64,000 nucleotides of DNA from Epithemia pelagica. Taxonomy: Eukaryota; Bacillariophyta; Bacillariophyceae; Surirellales; Surirellaceae. The translations under genes and the position numbers were made by a program. Below the pieces are notes generated by a model. It was not told where the DNA came from. It saw only the letters and a list, made by a program, of their open reading frames with translations, and ran no database searches. Location: positions 2,666,001 to 2,730,000 of the forward strand of contig OX337238.1 in NCBI GenBank assembly GCA_946965045.2. The letters are read 5' to 3'. Below, piece by piece: positions 39,666 to 50,215 of the stretch (position 1 is the first letter of the stretch; every line of letters begins with the position of its first letter).

Positions 39666-40914
39666 GAAAGCGACCGGACGTGGATACTTCCAGTTCCAAA
39701 TGATGTGATATGGTAATGAATCTACCACAATAGGAACACATCATTCCGACATTACGGGGAATGGTAAAGGTTGCGGAATGGCGAGCATTGTTGACTTCGC
39801 GATGTATATCCCGTAACTCCCATGAAATATCCTGAGCTTGTTGTGCGGTCTTGCTTTCAGTGGCCAAACTTCCTTGGAAAAACAAGGAATGGGTAGAGTC
39901 CATGGACAACAGAGATTGTGGACGACTCCCTGCAATGGAACAGCCTATCCAATTGAATCTTTGTCGCAAGGTCGCCTTGACGGAATCAATTTCTTTCACT
40001 GAATGATTGCGACACGAAATATTGATCCGGCATTCTTGACCTTTGTGTACACGAACATTGTCAAACTGTGCTGCCAACGATATACTTCCCACTGGAAAAA
40101 AGCACGACCAAATCTTTCTAGTGACAGGAGGTGCATTGTAGGGGACGGGGTCTGGATTTTCATGAAGCACTTCGAGGTTGCGGCAGTTATTGAGGTTGGA
40201 AAAGATGCCACCATTGCTCTCAACATGAAGTTTTATTAATCCATTAACATGGAGCTTGCGGTAGTCATTGCAGAAAAAGATGCCACCACTGCTCTCAACA
40301 TGAATGTTTTCTTCCTTATGGTAGTTCCACATTCGACCGGAACCTTGGAGCTCCGCCTTGAAGTAATAACGAATCTGACATCCATCAACAGAAGGGTTTC
40401 CATGGACGAAAGTACCGGGTATGGATTTTGGCAACTCAACTGAAAAGGGAATTTGATACTTGCCAGTAGGAATTCGAATTTTGTTCGCTCGTTTGCTCTT
40501 CTTTTCGCTCGTTTCGCTGCCGTAGATGAAAGGCTCGCTCTCTTCTTCCTTTTCATTGTAGGTTTGAAAGACAGAAGAAGCCAGAGAAGGCATGGGTAGT
40601 TTGAGTTCCAAAAAGCCCCACTTCTGACTAATAGGGTCATTTCCTTGGCGACCCCTTGTTTCTTCCTCGCCATGAAAGGTCACATCCAAGGCCGAGGCCA
40701 CAACACCCTTGGGATCGTTGACGATTAGTACCACAAATCCTTGTATCGACTCACCAGCCTTGGCAACAGCAATCAAAGGGGCTGCTGCTGTATTGTCTCG
40801 TTCGTCTTGTCTTTCAGAGCGAGCTTGTACTAGTTTTGGTTTTTCTTGAGGAGATAAGGGTACCTCCATGGTTGGATGATCTGGAAAGAGAATGAGGAAT
40901 TCGACCTTCTTCAT
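39619..40914 (-). CDS. Alpha-arrestin-like protein (ARRDC type), copy 2, tail lost by frameshift
   Basis: 431 residues as read. N-terminal arrestin domain with AGESIQGFVVLIVNDPKG (about residues 53-70) and GKYQIPFSVELPKSIPGTF. C-terminal arrestin domain with FDNVRVHKGQECRINISCRN. Such proteins bridge membrane cargo to NEDD4-type ubiquitin ligases through PPxY motifs. An internal tandem repeat (HVESSGGIF and HVESNGGIF) inserts about 25 residues between the domains. The last 15 residues are a frameshift product; the genuine tail lies downstream in other frames. The protein may be made without PPxY. The upstream region (40915-41340) is shared with copy 3. Confidence 0.8.
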   Translation of the reverse strand: MKKVEFLILFPDHPTMEVPLSPQEKPKLVQARSERQDERDNTAAAPLIAVAKAGESIQGFVVLIVNDPKGVVASALDVTFHGEEETRGRQGNDPISQKWGFLELKLPMPSLASSVFQTYNEKEEESEPFIYGSETSEKKSKRANKIRIPTGKYQIPFSVELPKSIPGTFVHGNPSVDGCQIRYYFKAELQGSGRMWNYHKEENIHVESSGGIFFCNDYRKLHVNGLIKLHVESNGGIFSNLNNCRNLEVLHENPDPVPYNAPPVTRKIWSCFFPVGSISLAAQFDNVRVHKGQECRINISCRNHSVKEIDSVKATLRQRFNWIGCSIAGSRPQSLLSMDSTHSLFFQGSLATESKTAQQAQDISWELRDIHREVNNARHSATFTIPRNVGMMCSYCGRFITISHHLELEVSTSGRFLSPAGGRRTFKSRRS

Positions 40915-41576
40915 GGTTCTTTTGTGCTTGTTGATCTCTGGTAGTACCTAGTGGTAGTTCTTGACGAGCAAACCAAACTGTGTGCATCTTCCGGAGAGTT
41001 TTGTCTCGTGTGTAGAGGACTGTTCATTGCGATTTGAGGCGCTCTTCTTCATGGAGACGTGTGGTGTCATTGATCCTTCTCATCATCACGGTACGTTACC
41101 GGTGAGTATGCGGCGTCCTGAAGACGATCTATTATACCATTGCAGGTGTGGATGTTGTTTGTATTTTGACAATTGACATGCTGAGTTCTCGATTGACATG
41201 CTGTTCTCGAACAAAATCTTTGTCGTCTGCGGGTATCTTACTCGATGTGTTTGTGGTCGCGCGTTTCAGTCTGTCACGTGCCAGTCACGAGTAGGTCCCG
41301 TTTCGATTCACGACTAGCATTTCCGCGACTGAAGCATTCGGATTCGGAATCCGAATTCTCTGGGATTCGCGAGAGAAAGTACTTCTGGGACTCGGGACGC
41401 GGATGCCACAACCGATGATGATGAGATGGAGATGGACCGATCCATAGACGAGAACCTGTATAAGAGGGAGTGTACTACTGTGATGGCGACTGTACAAAGG
41501 CAAGTTCCTTCCACCTTCCAACACGCGCATCCTCATCATTTCTCTGTTGGTGTATGTGTTGAATCTAAGCCTTACC
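40915..41576. promoter_or_regulatory. Divergent intergenic region between arrestin copy 2 and the 926-residue gene
   Basis: 40915-41340 matches 55923-56305 (upstream of arrestin copy 3). A perfect 21-bp palindrome (ATTCGGATTC-G-GAATCCGAAT) lies at 41336-41356. A TATA-like TATAAG at 41459-41464 could serve the plus-strand gene starting at 41577. Confidence 0.45.
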
Positions 41577-44357
41577 ATGACATGCTCCTCGCAGGGTTCT
41601 GCCGAGGCAGTGGTGGAGCCCAATCAGGATGAGGATGTCGCCTTTTACAACTTGTGGCAGGCCTGGACCCACAGTGTCGTCATGCTCGAACAACAACAAC
41701 AACAACAAACATTATCACGAAACAACCAATGGCAACCACCGGACGAAGATCAGTGTTGTCGGAGTTGTTGTTGTCGTGGTAGTGGCTACCAATCATCTGC
41801 CATTCGTCCTCGCCCTCGTCGAAGACGTGTCCATTTGATTTGGAGGAGCAGCAATAGTACTCCCAACAACAAACACAAAAGACGACGACGTCGTCGACAA
41901 GCTTTCCTTCCACACGGCTTTTGGGGTGAGAACGCTGGTGGTGTTTTTTGCAATGTGTGTCATGGGCGGTGTTGGTCCTGCTCTTCCAGTCCACAACAAG
42001 AACAAGAACAATCACCACCACAACAAGAGCAGCCAGAGGATCCAGATCCGAACAAGGACGCAACCAGAACACCAACATTATGGGTGGAGCAGTATGATGA
42101 GGAGGATTCTTTTTGTGGCTCTTCTTCCTCTGTTTGTTCTTCGTGGCTCGTAGATACTTCTTGTTCTTCTTCTGGTACGGAATCCACCAACAATCACCAC
42201 AACAAGTCGTTCGTACCACCATGCCTGGATCCTCCAGGATCTTTATCATTGGCCATCGTCCAGGAGGCAGGAGGAGATTCATTGGCCATCGTCCAGGAGG
42301 CAGGAGGAGATGCTCCCATTATCAAAACTCCAACAACCATCACAAAACCAAGAACTCCTACAAGAAGCAAAAATGGGCTCACGACACCAACCACAACCAC
42401 AAAAAGAAGCATTACGGCACGTCAACAACAAATCCAGGTCGATCGGTTGTGTCGATGTACGAAACAAGACCAAACACGAGCCTTGGACTTGATGAGCGGA
42501 GGGCTCGAAACCACTGATTGCAATGCCCCGGCATGTCCTTTCTTCTCCATCAACCAGGACAAATTACTACGAAAGGTGATCGTGTCACCCGCAACAAGAG
42601 TCGACAACAATAACGTATTACCACCACCCGAGGTGATGGATTTGGTTCGAGAGGACAACGACCAACATTCGGACCATGCGCCGAATACAGGTGGCCACGA
42701 TGGGGAATCTAACATACTACAACCAGAACTGCAAGACGACTACCCTCCACACACCGCCACCACCACCACCAACAACAACAGCAACAACAACAACGGCGAC
42801 CACGACAAATACGTGACACCCACGATCGTCCCCAACAGTGCTACCGGTACAACCGTCGTGTCGTCCTTCACCCGAAACCACCAACGATTGGATTCGTATT
42901 CATCATCGTCTTCATCCTCCTCCTCCTCCTCGTCCTTGTTGGCGGCCCCTCAATCCATTCGGTGGACTTGCAGCGATAGTAGCGACACTAGTGGTGACGA
43001 TTGCACGAGACATGCCGCACAAACGTCCGTGCCAGTGTTGTCTCCGACCCGGATCCTCAAGGACGACGATTCGAATACTACCGGTTCGTCCCTGTCACGC
43101 CGGATGCTAGGAGAGTCGAATCCTCCGTTTGGGGACCACCATACTTGTCGTCATCTTGGAAAGCATGCTGCTACTGATGCTCACGATGAGGATGATCCTG
43201 TGGGAACGCCCTTATTGTTGATGACAAATGTCTGGAATTCGCATTCTTCTTTGGCAGCAGCGTCACCTTGTCACCCAAACAGGAACAAACAGAACGCAAA
43301 AGATACTAGTGATGAGGAAGAGTGCATTGTTTTTGATTCGGATGAAGAAGAAGAATGCATTGTCTTCGATTCGGATGAAGAAGAAGAATGCATGGTCTTG
43401 GAGTCTCCTCCGTCTCTCGACTTGTCGTCGTCGGATACCGGGGACAGGACACACTCTTCCTCCTGGGACGTGGATCTGGAACAAGACGTGGCAAAGGTCG
43501 TGGAAGACCAAAGTGCAAATGGGACGTTACTGTCATTCTGGAAGGAACCCCCCGTTCCAACCATGAAGAGCGGTGCTGAATCGACAGTTTCACGAATTCA
43601 ATCCAAGGATGACCTCCATGACGACGTTTCGGAGGCCTATTCTTTGGAATCGCGGTTTCACCAGGAGATTTTGGAACAGACACGTCGTGTCAATCAACTC
43701 TGTCAAAACACCAACGACATGCACTGCGTGTTGAGCCATTGTCTCTCCCAAGACTACATCCGCAATGACGATGAGGACGAAGTACAATGTCATGTTCCAG
43801 AAGGACCCAATGCTATGAAGGATTTGTCATGGTACGACTATTTCCATGTCACGATTCGTCTCTGGATCAAACACCAAGTGTGGCATGTATTTTATGTGAC
43901 TGTTTGCCAGTGCCTGTCGTATGAATTGTGGACCAATTGGAGGATGCTCTACCAAACAATAGGCTGGACGTGGCTGGATTCTTGTCGTCGTCGTCGTCGT
44001 CGTCGTCTTGCTGTGGTCCGTCGGTCCAACAAGGACGCCAGTCTGGAGAGAAATTCTCAATGGAAATCAGCTGTGCTGGTCATGTTACTTTGGCTTGTTG
44101 TTGTTGTTGTTGTTGGGACGGTTTTTGGGACCAACGCTTGGTCCTGGAGAAACTGTCATCGTGACAACAACAGGTTGGCTGGGCAGCACAGGGATCGTTG
44201 GCGGATGGTTGTAGTAGCACCGATGCATTCCTCCATCCCTGTGTTGTGGAACCATAATAAGGCCCATCACCAGGACCATTCGCAACAACACTTGTTGCAC
44301 ATACAGTCGCAAGGAGTTTGGGAATACCATGGCTCGGAACCTTCTCTTCTCCACTAA
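41577..44357 (+). CDS. Large low-complexity protein with a C-terminal membrane segment, unknown
   Basis: 926 residues from ATG 41577; upstream in-frame codons back to 41547 contain no ATG. Most of it is disordered and biased: Gln runs, Arg clusters, Ser runs, Asn/Thr runs. It has short tandem repeats (SLAIVQEAGGD twice, ECIVFDSDEEE about three times, encoded near 42245-42310 and 43315-43395). Only the last third looks folded (DLSWYDYFHVTIRLWIKHQVWHVF), followed by an Arg run and one strong hydrophobic helix (LVMLLWLVVVVVVGTVFG, about 44083-44136). This suggests a single-pass or tail-anchored membrane protein with a long cytosolic region. No family recognised. Long openness across 2.8 kb supports a real gene. 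Confidence 0.6.
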   Translation: MTCSSQGSAEAVVEPNQDEDVAFYNLWQAWTHSVVMLEQQQQQQTLSRNNQWQPPDEDQCCRSCCCRGSGYQSSAIRPRPRRRRVHLIWRSSNSTPNNKHKRRRRRRQAFLPHGFWGENAGGVFCNVCHGRCWSCSSSPQQEQEQSPPQQEQPEDPDPNKDATRTPTLWVEQYDEEDSFCGSSSSVCSSWLVDTSCSSSGTESTNNHHNKSFVPPCLDPPGSLSLAIVQEAGGDSLAIVQEAGGDAPIIKTPTTITKPRTPTRSKNGLTTPTTTTKRSITARQQQIQVDRLCRCTKQDQTRALDLMSGGLETTDCNAPACPFFSINQDKLLRKVIVSPATRVDNNNVLPPPEVMDLVREDNDQHSDHAPNTGGHDGESNILQPELQDDYPPHTATTTTNNNSNNNNGDHDKYVTPTIVPNSATGTTVVSSFTRNHQRLDSYSSSSSSSSSSSSLLAAPQSIRWTCSDSSDTSGDDCTRHAAQTSVPVLSPTRILKDDDSNTTGSSLSRRMLGESNPPFGDHHTCRHLGKHAATDAHDEDDPVGTPLLLMTNVWNSHSSLAAASPCHPNRNKQNAKDTSDEEECIVFDSDEEEECIVFDSDEEEECMVLESPPSLDLSSSDTGDRTHSSSWDVDLEQDVAKVVEDQSANGTLLSFWKEPPVPTMKSGAESTVSRIQSKDDLHDDVSEAYSLESRFHQEILEQTRRVNQLCQNTNDMHCVLSHCLSQDYIRNDDEDEVQCHVPEGPNAMKDLSWYDYFHVTIRLWIKHQVWHVFYVTVCQCLSYELWTNWRMLYQTIGWTWLDSCRRRRRRRLAVVRRSNKDASLERNSQWKSAVLVMLLWLVVVVVVGTVFGTNAWSWRNCHRDNNRLAGQHRDRWRMVVVAPMHSSIPVLWNHNKAHHQDHSQQHLLHIQSQGVWEYHGSEPSLLH

Positions 44358-44663
44358 GCTAGGAACTATACTCTAGCTAGGAGTCTGTGGCACTGATGTC
44401 TTAAGTAGACGCAACGGACGGAGGGACGGACGGGACTCGCGATCTGGTGGTCGCGGAAGACCGGACGGCTACGCTGGACAGACGAAATCTGCGTGGACCA
44501 GTCAAACAGAGCCCCACTTCCCCACCACAAGTTCCAGTCGTGACTCGCATTCGGAACCACGATTCGCCGACTTTGGCGTCATTCCTGTTTGAATCTGTTC
44601 TCACAAAACAAGAAACCCAAACCTTTCTACAGCATCCAGCTTCAACCAACAAACCCGATAAAC

Positions 44664-45029
44664 ATGCTCTCTACTCGCTCCAACAACAGCGCTACTCTTC
44701 TCCTTGATGAAGACGTCACTCACGGAATCGTCCAAGATATTCAAGAACAGATGGAAGCCTTGGAGAATCAAATAACAGCGTTGCACAAGACGTCCAAGAA
44801 GCTTAAAATGGTTGAAGAGGAAATCAATAACCTTAACTTTCTTCTGAACTCTGGTATTGGATCCAAGCAGGATAAGGATTCGATGCGTAAAACCAAGAAG
44901 CAACTCCGTGAACAACGAATTGTCCTTCGAGACAAGCTTCAGAATCTTCCGGCTCTCCAGGACCAACGTCAAGAACTTGCTCAGGAGTTGGAACGACTAC
45001 AACGTCGTCATGGCTTGTTCCTCCTATGA
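44664..45029 (+). CDS. Small coiled-coil protein, unknown
   Basis: 121 residues from ATG 44664. Almost entirely charged helix: IQEQMEALENQITALHKT, a middle segment VEEEINNLNFLLNSG, and QELAQELERLQRRHG at the end, with clear heptads. It resembles in style small tubulin- or membrane-trafficking coiled-coil proteins, but I cannot name a family. It is convergent with the AdhE gene, only 67 bp away. Confidence 0.6.
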   Translation: MLSTRSNNSATLLLDEDVTHGIVQDIQEQMEALENQITALHKTSKKLKMVEEEINNLNFLLNSGIGSKQDKDSMRKTKKQLREQRIVLRDKLQNLPALQDQRQELAQELERLQRRHGLFLL

Positions 45030-45096
45030 CTATCAACACGATGCATTCTTCGCTATCCTAAACTTTTAGTCCAAGTTCTTAGTCAAAAAAGGGTTC

Positions 45097-48000
45097 TTAT
45101 TGTAGAGGCATGTCGTTTTCATGACACTCCGTAGGGATTGAGTCTTTTCCGTAAAATGCTTCTTTCAGAATGTCTTTTAGCTCAGAAATGAGAGGGAATC
45201 TTGGATTCGTGGGTGTACATTGATCGTCAAATGCTTGCAGTGCAATATCATCAAGTTGATCCAAGAACACTTCTTCCGAACATCCAGCTTCCAAAAAGGT
45301 TTTGGGAACACTCATTGCATCGTACATGTCATATAATTTGGCAATGTACGCTTCCATGAGTTCCGTATTGGTATGCGGTCTGCCGTCCTCCTGGAGTAGT
45401 CCCAAGTGGCGAGCAATGGTCGCATACTGTTCCAGGGCTTTTGGATAATCATAACCTGGATAGACTCCCATGCGGGTGGGTGTCAACGAACTGTTGAATC
45501 GAATCACGTGAGGCAACACGATACCACATGCCAATCCATATGGCAGATGAAACACAGCTCCTATTTTGTGTGCCAAGCTGTGCGCAATGCCCAAAAAGCT
45601 GTTACTAAAGGCCAAACCAGCCAAGGTCGCACCGTGATGAACAGCATCGCGAGCGTCGGAGTTGCCCGTAGCAAAGGAATCCACCAAATTATCAGTCAAG
45701 AGCTGAAGTGCGCGAAGTCCATGACCCTGCGTAAAATCATTGGCCGCCACCGACACAAGTGTTTCCGTTGCATGCGTGATGGCATCGCTACCGGCGTAGG
45801 CAATCAGGTTTGGCGGTAACTTTTCGCAAAAACTGGAATCAATAATGGCAATGTCGGGAGTCAAACGGTACGAGAACAGTGGAAGTTTCATTCCATTGTC
45901 GTCAGTGATGACAGAAAAGGGCGTCACTTCCGAAGCTGTTCCACTCGTAGTGGGTATACACACTACCTTTCTGATTTTCTATCCCAGGACCGGGAAAGGA
46001 CATGTGCGCTGTCGCAATTCCAGGAATCGGGCCGCTGCATCTTCTAGTGACAATTCAGGATGTTCGTACAACGCACGAATAAACTTGCCCGCATCCATCG
46101 GAGATCCGCCACCAAGACATAACATCATATCGGGTTTGAATTGCTGGCAAGCTTTCACTCCCATCCGGACGGTATCCATGTCAGGATCCGGGTTCACGTC
46201 GTCAAAGACGGACACAGTAAAGCCGTGCTGGACAAGGCCTCTCTTGACGCGGTCCACATACCCCAGCGAGTCCATTACTTTGTCGGTCACAATCATGCAT
46301 CGACTCATACGATCTCCTGATTTCATAGGTCTCGCGCAATCGGCCAATGCTTCCTCCAAACACCCACGATTATAGTAAATGTCGGGTGGGTTCTTGAACT
46401 GTCAATGAAAAGAAGAAGAACTATGTATGAGTTACGAGGCAGTCAACATATCGGTCAACGCAAGACTCTCAAAATCAAACACTCACCCATTCCATGTGTT
46501 TTTGCCTCGTGGCGACACACTTTATGTTCAACAAATGCATGGGTCCAACATTCTCACTCACGCTAGACCCAGCAGTGGTTCCGACACCAAGGGTAAAGGA
46601 GGGATCCACAAAATGGTTGAATTCGGTACCAATTGCACTCAAGGAGGTGGGCATGTTGGCCAAGATGCGTCCCACGGGCATTTGGCGACCATAGTGTTTC
46701 ACATGTGATGGATTCGTCGAATAAATGCCTGCCGTATGACCCAAGCCACCGTAACGTGCCAATTGTTCGGCAATATCAACCCCATTGTCAAAGTCTTTGG
46801 CCCGATACACAGCCAGAATGGGAGAAAGCTTTTCGTGACTCAACGGAGCATGGTCCCCAATCCTTGATTCCTCCGCCGCCAACACCAAGGTATGAGGTGG
46901 CACCGTAACGCCAATAGCTTTGGTAATAACCATGGCCGATTTACCAACCAAGTTGATGTTGACCTTACCGTCTCGTATCATGTTGTCTTCTAGTTTCTTC
47001 TTGTCTTCACCGTACAGAAAGGTACATCCCCGTTTTTCGAGCAACGATTTGAATTCGTCGTAAACTTCATTTACACAAACGACGCACTGTTCTGCTGCGC
47101 AAATCATACCATTGTCAAAAGACTTTCCCAAAACAATGGACCCCACAGCCTGTTTCAAATCGGCCGTTTCGTCCACCAAAATTGCTGTGCTACCATTGGT
47201 CCTCGGAGGGGATGTAGGATCCCTGCACGTGCCTATTTACTATAACCCAATTTTTACTGTAGCTCATTTTTATAGTTAGTGTATGTAAGTAAGATTGTAT
47301 CAAAGCAATGGGCCAAAAACCAAAAAGTGAGCGGAAGAAACGAAACGCCACATCGAATAGAGAGTACGAAGCAGCCCATACCAAACCAACAGCAACCAAA
47401 CCATCCCCAAGAGACAGCGACCAAAGGGAAGCAGCAACCAACCAGAACACAAGAGACAACACAGCAACCAAAGGGAAGCAACAACCACAACCAGCAACCA
47501 CAGAAACAGCAACCAAAATGAAACAACAACCAACCCAAAGCACAGAGACAGATTTTGCAACCGAAGGCCAAAGAGTCACAACAAGCAGAAGCACAGGGAC
47601 AACAAGCAGAAGATGCAATAAACAACCAAAAAGCACAAGAGGCAACACAGCAAACAAAGAGAGACCACAATAGGTGAAACAACAACCACAGGGAAACAAC
47701 AACCAACCAAAAGCCCACGAGGCAACACAGCAACCCATCCAACACAACAATCAATGAGACAGCAATCCAGGCAAAAGGAACCAACCACCAAAGAGAGACA
47801 GCCATCAAAGCAAGACAGGAACCAACCAAAAGAACAACACCAAAGCACCAAAACAAAACAACAACCAACCAAAGCAAGGAAACAGCACCCAACCAATCAC
47901 AACAACCAAATGAAGAGAGAGAGAGAGAGACATGGTGAGACATGCTTGAGAGGAAAGAAACAATCAAACATGAAGGAGAACTCAAAGAATGACACATACC

Positions 48001-50215
48001 TTGAAGGAAAGGAAGACAAGGAAGACGGACCAAAAGAGAAGCCACGACTCTCATCCAGGGTGCTAAAACAGATAGAGAACAACAATGTAAGTAAACAGAT
48101 TGAAGAGAAGACAAGAGAAGAAACAAATAGGACTTACTTTGATTGATGGGTTGATGTTTTGTTGCTTCCATGGTCATTCCAACATTCCACACAAAATTTG
48201 ATCGAACGAGGAAAAATGAGACCGAGAGAGGAATGAGAAACCTGCCACAGTACAGTGTGGCCCGTAGGCCACACGTAGAAGCAGTACATAACAAATGCGA
48301 CCAGGGAATGCTCGCGCGCTAGAGGAAGATTTGAATTCAGACGTGCGTGACACATCACCCGGTCACAAGTCACAAGTCACAAGCAATGACTGACGGTCGG
48401 TTGGGGTAGACACGATCAGTCTAAGTAGCAACCATCTTCTTAAATAACTCTGCCTAAGTGATTAGGAAAGTGCCTAAGTATCAGAATCTTACGGCTAAGT
48501 AGGTCTATTTTATCGGATTGTTGTCGGCATGTGGAATGTCTAAGTACTACGATTACTTAGTCCCCTCCTCGGACACAACGGAAGCGCACGACATCTGCTC
48601 CTCGTCGTGATTCTCGTCGGGGGCACTTCTCAGGGGCCTAAGTCCTCGGCGGGCAATAGGTCCTCGTCGTGTACTGCCCCAAATCCGCTTATAGCGGATT
48701 TGTCGGGGCAGTGCACTCCTCGGACCTATTGCCCTTCTCGGAGTTAGGCACCCCTCGTCGTGCCTCCCTCCTCGAATCACTCCTCGGAGCAGATGTAGAA
48801 CTACAACAGCAACATACAAAACCAACCATAGAAACATGAGAACAACACAATCTCGCCATTAAAGAAAGAGAATAGACAAAAAAGTCTAGTCACACGTACG
48901 AGCATTTCCGGCGCCTCCACCAATTGCTGGATGACCAGTGCTGTAAGATGCTGAGCAACAGAGAAGCAACCACGGAAAAAAATGAGAACAGCTGGGGTCA
49001 TTGAACCGAACCTAAACACGTGATTGCCATTCTCGTAGCAAATGTACCAGTCGCGTACCTTTGATCATTCCTTCTCCCCCCGTGGCCAAGATGAGATTTG
49101 TCTTTTCATGTTTCATGACAGCATCTGAAAGTTCAAATTGCGACATGAATGGATGGTCGTTCTTGTTGTTGTTCTCATTGGTGGCACTTGCCGTAACTGT
49201 GGGAGCGCCAACGACACATTGGAGCCAATTGGGTGGTGCACCGGCTTTTACACCGGCATTGTGACATACTTGCACGGCCGCTGCCGTGCTTTGTACAGCT
49301 CGAGGATGGGGCAAAATGACGCCAACGTTGCGTGTTTTGGCTAAAAACAAGGCCTTGGCAATGGCTGTCGACGTTGGATTGGTGGTGGGTAAAATGCATG
49401 CGACAATTCCCACCGGCGTTGCATATTTGGTAATTCCATGCACCTCGTCCTGCCAAATCTTGCCACATGTTTTCAAATCCTTGTATCGATGACGAATCAT
49501 TTCAGTGGCCAGACCATTCTTTAAAACCGTATCTTCCACCAAACCCATGTTGGTTTCGTCTGTTGACGGTGGTCGTTGTTGTCGTCGTCATCGTTGTCAT
49601 TTCATTAACGTACAAACATAAAATTAATTAAACAAATATGAGAGGTGACACATTGCATTGTCGGAAAAACACACACTATTCGTCTCGACAATTTGTCTCG
49701 TATGTACCTACGGCAATTTGTGCCAGTGGCACTCGCTGCTTGTCGGCCGCATGGGCTACGGCCAAAAAGATTCGATCCACATCGGTTTGAGAGAGTTTGG
49801 CAAATTCCTCTCGAGCTACACAAGCCCGTGCCATGAGCTCTTGTACACTGTCCGTCGGTCGTGCTGCTGAAAAGAGGGCGCTGGATTTGTTGTTGTCGAT
49901 CAGTGATTCGGCGCTACTCCATGCGGAGTGGCTGCTTTTTGGATGGTCGACAAGAAGACGGTCGTTCCAGACTCGCACTGGATGGGGTGGTGCAGGAGGC
50001 GAGGCATCTGTCATGGTCGAAAAGATCATTGCATGTCGCTTCTTGACAGTTGGGTTTTGTAACCAGCAAGGAGGAGTCATATGCGATAATAGGACCGTCG
50101 TGGATGGTAGCAGTTGAGCGTGGAGTGCCATTTGGACCAAATTTCGACTACTAGTAGCCACAGGTAGAACACTGCGGAGACCCATGTGGCTGGCTCCTCG
50201 TATCATCATTGACAT
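45097..50215 (-). CDS. adhE: Bifunctional acetaldehyde-CoA/alcohol dehydrogenase (AdhE), five exons, one in-frame TAG
   Basis: Exons 50215-49708, 49559-49059, 48950-48900, 47184-46487 and 46398-45097; all four introns are GT-AG and every junction restores AdhE sequence (for example IAV-DETNMGLVEDTV, MIK-ASYSTGHPAIGGGAGNAP-ILVDE, MEW-FKNPPD). Total 1020 codons. The N-terminus (first about 50 residues) is Arg/Ser-rich without acidic residues, like a mitochondrial presequence. The aldehyde dehydrogenase half has the catalytic Cys in FDNGMICAAEQ (residue 382). The iron-type alcohol dehydrogenase half has SDAITHATE and HSLAHK, but LPYGLACG where the family has PHG, an expected metal ligand. Codon 726 is TAG (45981-45979), between FPVLG and KIRKVVCIPTT. 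AdhE converts acetyl-CoA to ethanol with NADH. The TAG may be mutation, error or readthrough. Confidence 0.88.
47185..48899 (-). other. 1715-nt intron 3 of AdhE, low-complexity and hairpin-bearing
   Basis: Borders: GCTC then GTACGT, and GCACAG then CAATTT, phase 1. The other introns of this gene are 148, 108 and 88 nt. It holds a tract almost free of T on the plus strand (47320-47940), GA repeats (about 47912-47930), recurring CTAAGT motifs (48421-48555) and a long inverted repeat (48591-48796). Confidence 0.85.
48591..48796. repeat. Foldback element inside AdhE intron
   Basis: An inverted repeat of about 206 bp. The outer arms ACATCTGCTC and GAGCAGATGT match exactly. Inner arms GGGCAATAGGTCC and GGACCTATTGCCC match exactly. 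The centre is AAATCCGC-TTATA-GCGGATTT. Arms between are imperfect. No coding capacity. It looks like a foldback or MITE-like insertion. Confidence 0.8.

Noticed and set aside
41496-41594. Possible GC-AG intron joining an upstream ATG to the 926-residue gene
   Set aside because: The proposed upstream exon would enter in the wrong phase, so the simple start at 41577 is preferred.
47254-48294. 346-residue very hydrophobic minus-strand frame
   Set aside because: It is the reading of a T-poor low-complexity tract inside an AdhE intron; composition alone yields Leu/Val/Cys/Ser codons.
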